Positions 1 to 8,017 of a stretch of 64,000 nt of DNA are shown here, in pieces; positions within the stretch are counted from its first letter, which is position 1; each line of letters opens with the position of its first letter. The position numbers and the translations under genes are program-made. The DNA is from Bacteroidota bacterium (lineage in GTDB: Bacteria > Bacteroidota > Ignavibacteria > Ignavibacteriales > Ignavibacteriaceae). Location: contig JAJYDC010000006.1 of the NCBI GenBank assembly GCA_021777835.1, positions 90,163 to 154,162 on the forward strand, in the 5' to 3' direction. The notes beneath the pieces were generated by a model that saw only the letters and a list, made by a program, of their open reading frames with translations, had not been told where the DNA came from and searched no databases.

Positions 1-380
1 GTGACGCTCATTGAATATATAAAATTCAGTTCGGGATGTTTAAGAAGAAAAGTCACCTGTTCTTGAAGTTTGTTTTTAGTCCATATATCATCGCCATCAA
101 GGAATGCGATTAAGTCTGCATTTGATTTTTCTATTCCAAAATTCCTGGTTGCTGAAGGAAGTCCTGCATGATTGATTACGTAGTATTCTACGCGATTATC
201 TTTGAGAGCAAATGATTTTACAGTTTCAAGTGTTTTATCTTCAGAAGCGTCATCTACTACAATAATTTCCAAGTTCTTATAAGTTTGATTTACAACAGAG
301 TATAATGTTTCCCCTATGTACTTTTCCATATTATATGTTGTAATAATAACCGAAACTAATGGATTTGATTTCAGGTTCAT
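1..380 (-). CDS. Glycosyltransferase family 2, N-terminal part (truncated by window start)
   Basis: Reverse-strand reading from 380: MNLKSNPLVSVIITTYNMEKYIGETLYSVVNQTYKNLEIIVVDDASEDKT...LIAFLDGDDIW, a canonical GT2 start; runs off the window edge. Confidence 0.9.
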   Translation of the reverse strand, partial: MNLKSNPLVSVIITTYNMEKYIGETLYSVVNQTYKNLEIIVVDDASEDKTLETVKSFALKDNRVEYYVINHAGLPSATRNFGIEKSNADLIAFLDGDDIWTKNKLQEQVTFLLKHPELNFIYSMSV

Positions 381-384
381 CAAA

Positions 385-1398
385 TTACTTTAAGACTTGT
401 TCAATCAAATTTTTAAGGTATGACTGAGCCGAGTGATCGCGCACAGAGCGTTCATAGCCTTTATCCGCAATTATATTTCTTACTTCTTCATTATTCAGAA
501 AGAATTTAATTTCAGCAGAAAGTTGTCTTACATCCTCATAAACAGCAATTTCTTTGTCAATTTCATAAACTTGATTTAGACCCGGTATGAAATAACTTAG
601 TTGAAATCCTCCGCTTGCACAAATTTCATAATGCCTGCCTTTTACCTGTTCTTTATCTTTCCTAAGCAGCAAAAGCTGCTTAATATTCTTAAGTGACGGT
701 AAAGACCAAATCAAAAATGATAAATCATAACTAATAGAGTTGGAAAGGTTAAGATTTATTTTTGATTGATTAAAAACATTTATCATCTCTTCCTGTGAAA
801 TCCACTTGCCATCTTTCCCCCAGCCCCTACCGAAGATATTTAATTTTATTCCATCTTTTTCTAATATATGCCGTACCCAATTTCTAAACGGGCTATAACC
901 GCCGACGAAGGAAACATCATACTTCTTTTCAATATCTAATTTTTTATAAATGTTTTGATTAAATCCGAACGGGGAGTATATGACATTTTTAATTCCTTCA
1001 AGTTTATATTGCTGATACATATAATAATCTGGTGTAGAGAAGTAATCAAAGTATTTCATCCAGTGGCGGACAAACTTTTGTCTCCATGGATCATCGAAAA
1101 AATAGATTAGGGTTTTGGTATATTTTCTAAATGACGATACTATCTCCTCTTCAAATTGATCTTCCCACAGCATGCAGAAAATTGCGATTCCGGGTTTGTC
1201 GCGGAGAATTATTTCCTTAAGCTTTTTATTCATCATTTCTTTGCCGACCTGCTTATATTCTGAATAGTAATCGTATAGCAAGACATTTTCTTTCCCGAAC
1301 ACATCACATAAAGGCAAATAGACATTATAATATTCATATGAAAAACCGCGTTCTTCATAACCATAATCATATTTCATTATTGCAACAACTATTTTCAT
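385..1398 (-). CDS. CgeB-like / GT-B type glycosyltransferase
   Basis: ORF 337 aa; FDDPWRQKF, VSFVGGYSPFRNW, HYEICASGGFQLS pattern typical of CgeB-like glycosyltransferases; gene context. Confidence 0.7.
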   Translation of the reverse strand: MKIVVAIMKYDYGYEERGFSYEYYNVYLPLCDVFGKENVLLYDYYSEYKQVGKEMMNKKLKEIILRDKPGIAIFCMLWEDQFEEEIVSSFRKYTKTLIYFFDDPWRQKFVRHWMKYFDYFSTPDYYMYQQYKLEGIKNVIYSPFGFNQNIYKKLDIEKKYDVSFVGGYSPFRNWVRHILEKDGIKLNIFGRGWGKDGKWISQEEMINVFNQSKINLNLSNSISYDLSFLIWSLPSLKNIKQLLLLRKDKEQVKGRHYEICASGGFQLSYFIPGLNQVYEIDKEIAVYEDVRQLSAEIKFFLNNEEVRNIIADKGYERSVRDHSAQSYLKNLIEQVLK

Positions 1399-1411
1399 AA
1401 AATTACGTTTT

Positions 1412-2749
1412 CTATTCTAATGAATATTTAAAACTTGAAATGATTTTCCTATTAACAAAAGCAACGTGAATAAGATATATAACACCCACAATAAGCACAG
1501 TATATGCGACACCGTTTATACCCAGATTCTTTATTAAGAGAATGTTTAACAGAACCGCCACTACTCCAATCAATATTTTGGGTGCGAGATATTTATTCGG
1601 AAGATTCAAAGCCATTCCAAGTACCGTGTGAGCCTGCCCAGTAAAAAACATCCCGGTTCCAAAACATAATATCGGAAGCAAGTACCAATAAACGGTATAG
1701 CTATTATTACTCACTAACAAGATTAGTTCTTTCCCAAACAAGTAAGTAACTATAGTTGAAAAAATTGATATTGCAAAAATTATAAGCATATTTATGCGGA
1801 TATAGTGAAAGCCTATTTTAACGTTTTCAGAATTGTTCAGATCAGAATATTGTTTGAATATAATCGGAGTAGCAAATTCTGAAATAATATTATTAGGAAT
1901 AATTATAAGCGCATTTACTATAGCCATCATAATTGCATAAATTCCTACATCTGCCGTTGAAAGAAATCCGTTTATAACCCATTTTTCACCGTTAAGTTGA
2001 AGCCATCCGCTAATTCCCCAAATTAGAAATGGTAATACATACGTATATAATTGTGTATTCATTTCTTTGCGAACATTTTTAATAGATGATTTATCTAGGA
2101 GAGGCTCTTCGGGTAAGAATTTTTCAAAGTATTTTATTTTTATAAAAGCAAATAAAGTTGTATTAAACACCAAAGCTATGAATACATTTTTAAGTTCTAA
2201 AAGATTGAAATATCTTAATGAAACCAGGTAGAGGATTATTGCTGCTTTTTCGATACCCTGTATGATTGAGTTTTCTTTTCTTTTACGAACTAGGTTCAAT
2301 ACGGAATTAAAGAATTCATCCACCTTAAATGTGACAACATATATTCCGGCAATTAAAAAGAACAAAGGAGATAGAGAAAAATGGAATAGCGGAGAGAGTA
2401 TATAAAAAATTACAGCAAGAATAATAAGTATAATACCTGAAATTAAAAGGACTTTGTATATTAGTTTAACGAAAATATTGGAAAGAGATTTATCAAGGTA
2501 ATGATAGTAAAATCGTAAGAACCCTTGTAGCACCGGACCATAAAAGAGCATCCCGAAAAATGCAATAACAGATAATACCAAAGCATAAACACCGTATTGA
2601 TCTGCACCTAAATTGGATAGAATTTTTACTATTATAAAGCTCAAAACAACCGTTGTAAGTTGACCTACAAAGACCCAACTCATTTCCGTAACTGAATCCG
2701 GGTTAATTTTTGACCGAATCAAATGAAAAAGCTTCTTAAATTGATCCAT
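1412..2749 (-). CDS. Polysaccharide flippase (Wzx/MATE-like oligosaccharide transporter)
   Basis: ORF 445 aa, many hydrophobic TM segments, flippase-like N-terminus (MSWVFVGQLTTVVLSFIIVKILSNLGADQYGVYAL). Confidence 0.85.
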   Translation of the reverse strand: MDQFKKLFHLIRSKINPDSVTEMSWVFVGQLTTVVLSFIIVKILSNLGADQYGVYALVLSVIAFFGMLFYGPVLQGFLRFYYHYLDKSLSNIFVKLIYKVLLISGIILIILAVIFYILSPLFHFSLSPLFFLIAGIYVVTFKVDEFFNSVLNLVRKRKENSIIQGIEKAAIILYLVSLRYFNLLELKNVFIALVFNTTLFAFIKIKYFEKFLPEEPLLDKSSIKNVRKEMNTQLYTYVLPFLIWGISGWLQLNGEKWVINGFLSTADVGIYAIMMAIVNALIIIPNNIISEFATPIIFKQYSDLNNSENVKIGFHYIRINMLIIFAISIFSTIVTYLFGKELILLVSNNSYTVYWYLLPILCFGTGMFFTGQAHTVLGMALNLPNKYLAPKILIGVVAVLLNILLIKNLGINGVAYTVLIVGVIYLIHVAFVNRKIISSFKYSLE

Positions 2750-2993
2750 AACCAGGAAGTTTAATTTTAGAATATAGTCCTACGTAAATGGAATTCATTA
2801 TAATTTCCGCCGGATAGTTGTTGCTCGTTTCTTTGTGGCAAATATAGAAAAAATTACTCGTATTTTTATACTTTGTTATTGAAAGATAATCCGTAATTTT
2901 ATATTATAAGAATCAGACATCAATGCAATATTGATTTTAAGACTCTAACAATTTATTGAGAAATCATTTTAGTTTAATAATATTAGACTGCAT

Positions 2994-3782
2994 TTGGAAA
3001 ACAGAAATAAAATATCTTCTATTGTAATAGCCAAGGATGAAGGACAGAACATTCAAAGATGCCTGCAAAGCCAGTTAGGCTGCATAAATGAAATTATTGT
3101 TCTTGTAGATGAAAATAGTACGGATAACACTTTAGATATTGTTAAATCCTTTCCGGAAGTAAAGTATGAGGTTGTCAGATGGATGGGTTACGCGCAAACC
3201 AAACAATACGCGGTGTCATTAACAACAAATGACTGGATATTTTGGATAGATGCCGACGAAGTAATTACACATGAACTTTCTCAAGAGTTAAATGATTTTA
3301 AAGCTTCGGATAATAAATTTGCGGCTTATGATATTCCAAGGCTTGCTAACTTTCTGGGAAGATGGATTAGACATAGCGGATGGTACCCGGGAAGAGTAAC
3401 AAGATTATTCAATAAGAGACTTGCACGATTTAATCAAAAAGATGTGCATGAAAATTTAATTATTGATGGAAGCACAGGAAGCTTTAGTAATAACCTGCTT
3501 CATTATACCGATCCAACGATCAGACATTACTTTCAAAAGTTTAATAATTATACTTCCCTGGCAGCAGATGAATTGATCAAGCAGGATAAAAAATTCTCTT
3601 TATCAGATATAATTATACGCCCAGCTTTTATTTTCGTCAAAATGTACTTCCTAAAAATGGGATTTTTGGACGGAATTCAGGGCTTTATCCTGGCAGTGTT
3701 TTCGTCAGCGTATGTTTTTACAAAATATTGTAAATTTTGGGAGATTAATTATAAAGATAAAAACAAAGGGACAATAGATTAA
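2994..3782 (+). CDS. Glycosyltransferase family 2 (LPS core-type, WaaE-like)
   Basis: ISSIVIAKDEGQNIQRCLQS...DWIFWIDADEVIT...RHSGWYPGRVTRLFNK...DVHENL; TTG start. Confidence 0.85.
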   Translation: MENRNKISSIVIAKDEGQNIQRCLQSQLGCINEIIVLVDENSTDNTLDIVKSFPEVKYEVVRWMGYAQTKQYAVSLTTNDWIFWIDADEVITHELSQELNDFKASDNKFAAYDIPRLANFLGRWIRHSGWYPGRVTRLFNKRLARFNQKDVHENLIIDGSTGSFSNNLLHYTDPTIRHYFQKFNNYTSLAADELIKQDKKFSLSDIIIRPAFIFVKMYFLKMGFLDGIQGFILAVFSSAYVFTKYCKFWEINYKDKNKGTID

Positions 3783-3784
3783 TA

Positions 3785-4675
3785 ATGACTATCGGCATAA
3801 TTGCAAATATTAACAAGCCTAAAGTAGTTGAAGTCGTTTCTAACTTTATTAGAAAACTTAAAGCTAACGGAATGGATTTTCTTATAAGCGAAACTTTGCT
3901 TTCAAAAAAGGATCTTTTTACAGAAAAGACAAACAAATCAAGTTATGTAAACAACGATAAGCTCTGTAAGAATTCAGATATTATTATTTCTATTGGCGGT
4001 GATGGCACAATGCTTGCGTCTGCGCATAAAGCACAGTTCCACAACACTCCCGTTCTAGGTGTAAATCTTGGAAAGCTTGGTTTTCTTGCTGAAGCAAACA
4101 TAAGTGAGATGGATATTTTCATTGATGAAATAAAGAATGGTAATTATGAGATTGAAGAAAGGATGGTTATTGAAAGCCAATGCTGCGGACACAAACTTGA
4201 AAAGCTTTATGCAATAAATGACTTTGTTATAGACAAAGCCGGCTGGCCTAAGATGATTGATATAAATATTGCAGTCGATTCAGAATACCTTACTACATTT
4301 GCTGCAGATGGTTTAATAATATCTACACCTACGGGGTCAACAGGTTATTCCCTTTCGGTCGGAGGTCCCATAGTTAGCCCAAAAACGGATGTTATAATAT
4401 TATCGCCGATTTCTCCCCATAGCTTAACGGTGCGCCCAATTGTTTTTCCAGGCAATCAGGAAATCACAATAAAAGCGAATTCACTTTATAAGGAAATTCA
4501 AGTTAACTGCGACGGTCAGAGGGTATTTTCATTTGCGCCTCCATTAGAACTTAATATTAAGAAAAGCTCACGCCCGCTTAAGTTAGTCCACACTTCATTT
4601 TCAAGTTACTTTGAGACGCTTCGTACTAAACTTCTTTGGGGTATTGATCTTAGAAATAATAATCTTCACAAATAG
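3785..4675 (+). CDS. nadK: NAD(+) kinase
   Basis: IISIGGDGTMLASAH and STPTGSTGYSLSVGGPIVSP motifs. Confidence 0.95.
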   Translation: MTIGIIANINKPKVVEVVSNFIRKLKANGMDFLISETLLSKKDLFTEKTNKSSYVNNDKLCKNSDIIISIGGDGTMLASAHKAQFHNTPVLGVNLGKLGFLAEANISEMDIFIDEIKNGNYEIEERMVIESQCCGHKLEKLYAINDFVIDKAGWPKMIDINIAVDSEYLTTFAADGLIISTPTGSTGYSLSVGGPIVSPKTDVIILSPISPHSLTVRPIVFPGNQEITIKANSLYKEIQVNCDGQRVFSFAPPLELNIKKSSRPLKLVHTSFSSYFETLRTKLLWGIDLRNNNLHK

Positions 4676-4683
4676 GTATAATT

Positions 4684-5196
4684 ATGAAAAATATTTTCAT
4701 CCTTTCATTTTTTTTAATCTTAGGATATAAGGCTATGGCTCAGAACAAGGACACTGTGGTTACGGATATTTTATCAGGCAGACCAATGCTGCTAGGTATT
4801 TGCAATAGGGAAGCTTTAAAAGATACAAGTTATTACTGGTGGTTTGAGTCCGAATATGATCTTTACAACGTAGATACTACTTCGCTTGAAAAGATAGCCA
4901 ACAAGATGAATGATATCAAAATTACTGTAGTTATGGGAACATGGTGCAGTGATAGCCGTAGAGAAGTGCCGCGTTTATTTAAGATATTAGATTTTATGAA
5001 ATATCCATCTGATAATGTCAAAATGATAATGGTTGGCAGAGACAGAAAAGGAAAGGGTAACGAAGCAGACAGCCTGGATATTGAAAGAGTTCCTACAATT
5101 ATTTTTTATAAGGGCGGTAAAGAACTTGGAAGGATTATTGAATCTCCAACATTAACCCTTGAAAAAGATATGCTGAAGATTATAGACCAAGAATAA
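4684..5196 (+). CDS. Thioredoxin-like family protein with atypical WCSDS active-site region
   Basis: N-terminal signal peptide; ITVVMGTWCSDSRREVPRLFKIL...VERVPTIIFYKGGKELGRI. Confidence 0.8.
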   Translation: MKNIFILSFFLILGYKAMAQNKDTVVTDILSGRPMLLGICNREALKDTSYYWWFESEYDLYNVDTTSLEKIANKMNDIKITVVMGTWCSDSRREVPRLFKILDFMKYPSDNVKMIMVGRDRKGKGNEADSLDIERVPTIIFYKGGKELGRIIESPTLTLEKDMLKIIDQE

Positions 5197-5210
5197 CCGC
5201 CGGCTAAAAG

Positions 5211-5241
5211 ACCATTTTAAGTTTAAGAGTTAGAAAATGGT
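5211..5241. terminator. Hairpin between convergent genes
   Basis: ACCATTTT (5211-5218) / AAAATGGT (5234-5241), perfect 8-bp inverted repeat between convergent CDS. Confidence 0.45.
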
Positions 5242-5279
5242 ATAATACATACTAAGTATGGGCTTTTGCTTAAAACTTA

Positions 5280-5894
5280 CTACCGTCGTTCGTATTTACC
5301 CATTAACTCACCTTCAGCAAGTATATGTCCGTTCATTGCTTTAAGCAATTGGGCTTTTGTTGCTCCCGATTCTAGATGATAATGAAGTATTGTATCTAAT
5401 CCATAAATCCTAAAAAAGTACCGATGCGGTTTTCCGGGAGGAGGGCAAGGGCCTCCGTATGCAACATGCCCGAAGCTATTCGTACCCATCATTACTTCAT
5501 CCGGAATATTCCTTGAAGGAGTAACATCTTCGTGAAGCTCCCTAAGGTTTGCCGGGATATTATAGATAACCCAATGGACAAAATCACCGCCCGGCGCATC
5601 GGGATCACTTAATATAATTGCAAATGATTTTATTCCATTGACAGATTCAGTCCAATGTAATTGCGGAGAAATATTGCCACCGTCGCATGTATATTTTGCA
5701 GGAATAAATTCCCCGCTCTTAAACGAAGTGCTGCGAATTTTGATTTCCATTTTCTTATGCTCCTTTATTGTTTGTGCAAACAAATTAACAGGGTTACAAT
5801 TTATTAAAACAACAAGCAGGAAAAATAATAATGCGTAGGATTTTGAGGGTGTTGAAGAATAAGAAGTAATCGGATATAAATAATAGCAATTCAT
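5280..5894 (-). CDS. YbhB/YbcL family (PEBP-like) protein, secreted
   Basis: SPQLHWT...FAIILSDPDAPGGDFVHWVIYNIPA...GPCPPPGKPHRYFFRIYGLD. Confidence 0.93.
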   Translation of the reverse strand: MNCYYLYPITSYSSTPSKSYALLFFLLVVLINCNPVNLFAQTIKEHKKMEIKIRSTSFKSGEFIPAKYTCDGGNISPQLHWTESVNGIKSFAIILSDPDAPGGDFVHWVIYNIPANLRELHEDVTPSRNIPDEVMMGTNSFGHVAYGGPCPPPGKPHRYFFRIYGLDTILHYHLESGATKAQLLKAMNGHILAEGELMGKYERR

Positions 5895-6107
5895 AACGAA
5901 ACTTTTAAATTTCTGTGGATAAATTAAAGCATTATCAATTGTATATCAACTCTAATTTACATTTTATTAAGTTGTTATAATGAATTTCCACACAGTTTTA
6001 CATAATCTAACGATTTATTCTCAGTTAAAATGATTATACCCAACTAAGAAATAGAAATTATTATTAAATTTCATTACAAATTATTATTCATATAGAAACG
6101 GAAGAAT

Positions 6108-7415
6108 ATGAAAACATCTAAAAGCGAAACCCTATTTAATGAAGCAATTAAATATATTCCCGGAGGGGTAAACTCTCCTGTCAGGGCTTTTAAGTCTGTA
6201 GGGGGTAATCCTTTGTTTATAACAAGGGGAGAAGAATCAAAAATTTATGATGTTGATGGAAATGAATTCATTGAATATATCGGTAGCTGGGGACCGCATT
6301 TATTTGGGCACAATCCTTCCTTTATTAAAGAAGCTTTATTAAAAGCAATTGAGAACGGTACAAGCTTTGGTGCACCTACTGAACTTGAAGTAAAAATAGC
6401 TAAGCTTATTATTGAACTCGTTCCATCGGTTGAAATGGTGCGCATGGTTAACAGCGGTACAGAAGCGACAATGAGTGCAATACGTACAGCACGTGGCTAC
6501 ACAAACAAAGAGAAATTTATTAAGTTCGAGGGCTGCTACCACGGTCATGCCGATTATTTTCTTATTAAAGCAGGGTCAGGAGCATTAACACTTGGAATAC
6601 CTACAAGTCCGGGTGTTACGAAAGGCAATGCTGCAGATACTTTGGTTGCCGACTATAATGACATTGATTCAGTTAAAAAACTGATACATCAAAATAAGTC
6701 TGCTAATCATTCCGGAAAGAATGATATAGCAGCCGTAATAATTGAGCCAGTTGCTGGCAACATGGGAGTAGTTAAAGCATCGAATAATTTTCTAAAAGAG
6801 CTTAGGGATATATGCTCTGAAGAAGACATTGTTTTGATATTTGATGAAGTAATGACTGGCTTTAGAGTAGCCCGTGGCGGTGCACAAGAACTTTTTGGCA
6901 TTAAACCTGATCTATCGACTTTCGGAAAGATTATCGGCGGCGGACTCCCTGTTGGAGCATTCGGCGGTAAAAAGGAAATTATGGAAATGGTTGCACCAAG
7001 AGGCTCTGTTTATCAGGCTGGAACATTGAGCGGGAATCCATTGGCTATGGCTGCTGGATTTGCAGCATTAAGTTATATTAGAGAAAATCCTGAAGTATAC
7101 AAACTACTTGAGGTTAAATCCTCTTACCTTGAAGCCGGAATAAAGGAGAATCTTAAACTGTTAAAAAAGAATTATGCTCTTAACAGAGTAGGGTCAATGT
7201 CAACGTTGTTCTTTGTTGAAGGTGAAGTTAATGATTTTAAGTCGGCAGTGAAATCAGATACCGCATTATATGGAAAGTATTTTCATGAAATGCTTATACA
7301 CGGAATTTATCTCGCCCCGGCGCAGTTTGAAGCCGCATTCATTTCTACAGCACACACTAGAGAAGACCTTGATAAGACAATAAAGGCAAATTATGAGGCG
7401 CTTAGTATACAATAA
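6108..7415 (+). CDS. hemL: Glutamate-1-semialdehyde 2,1-aminomutase
   Basis: Full-length 435 aa; IPGGVNSPVRAFKSVGG, CYHGHADYFLIKAGSG, DEVMTGFRVARGGAQ, STFGKIIGGGLPVGAFGG. Confidence 0.97.
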   Translation: MKTSKSETLFNEAIKYIPGGVNSPVRAFKSVGGNPLFITRGEESKIYDVDGNEFIEYIGSWGPHLFGHNPSFIKEALLKAIENGTSFGAPTELEVKIAKLIIELVPSVEMVRMVNSGTEATMSAIRTARGYTNKEKFIKFEGCYHGHADYFLIKAGSGALTLGIPTSPGVTKGNAADTLVADYNDIDSVKKLIHQNKSANHSGKNDIAAVIIEPVAGNMGVVKASNNFLKELRDICSEEDIVLIFDEVMTGFRVARGGAQELFGIKPDLSTFGKIIGGGLPVGAFGGKKEIMEMVAPRGSVYQAGTLSGNPLAMAAGFAALSYIRENPEVYKLLEVKSSYLEAGIKENLKLLKKNYALNRVGSMSTLFFVEGEVNDFKSAVKSDTALYGKYFHEMLIHGIYLAPAQFEAAFISTAHTREDLDKTIKANYEALSIQ

Positions 7416-7417
7416 AT

Positions 7418-7645
7418 TTGAGTGTCGAGATCTCATTTAACGGCCAAACAAACACTACTGATGAATCAAGTAATACTAAAGGGTTTGATTTTAATATTAT
7501 GTTTGGCGGAGGAGTTGGTTTTAATGTTGGCCCTACGACTTTGGGAGTTGAACTGAGATATACCCTAGGCACCGGAACAGTCGCAAGTGATGGCTCAGAT
7601 ATTAAGAATGGAGTATTTGCCATTCTAGCAAGTATCACTTTTTAA
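7418..7645 (+). pseudogene. C-terminal fragment of an outer-membrane beta-barrel (PorT-like) protein
   Basis: Short ORF with barrel-like strands and terminal aromatic (FNIMFGGGVGFNVGPTTLGVELRYTLGTG...ILASITF); no signal peptide; in-frame stop at 7403. Confidence 0.5.
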
Positions 7646-7659
7646 TTTAATCAAATTCG

Positions 7660-7687
7660 AAGAAGCTATCTTTAGGGATAGCTTCTT
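7660..7687 (+). terminator. Rho-independent terminator
   Basis: AAGAAGCTATC tttagg GATAGCTTCTT followed by T-rich TATTTTAT. Confidence 0.85.
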
Positions 7688-8017
7688 TATTTTATACTAA
7701 TCCTCTTCTCAATAAACATTATCGTTTTACTTCCTCTCTATTCAAAATAAATTAGAATTTGAAATTACATGATAATAACTTGTCTTCCGTGAATTAAAAT
7801 ATTTCTTAATAACTGAAGTCACGTAAAAATGAATTTTATTAAAAAACCTTAATTAATCATTCCCCCAACTTGCCTCATTATTCATAGTAATAAACCATAT
7901 CAACATTGATAATATGATATGAGTAATATCCGTTAAAATTTTGCGTTGTTATTATTTCAACTTTTAATAATATTAACTTTACAGTATAAATTATTTTTTT
8001 ACCAAGTTGGGCTCATA

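Noticed and set aside
5248-5260. CATACTAAGTATG palindrome
   Set aside because: Only 6-bp arms between convergent genes; likely chance or part of a terminator.
7946-8017. 24-aa N-terminal extension of the subtilase ORF
   Set aside because: Start at MKKSKRYRFHKFLFLLFAFALSLGL gives a standard signal peptide.
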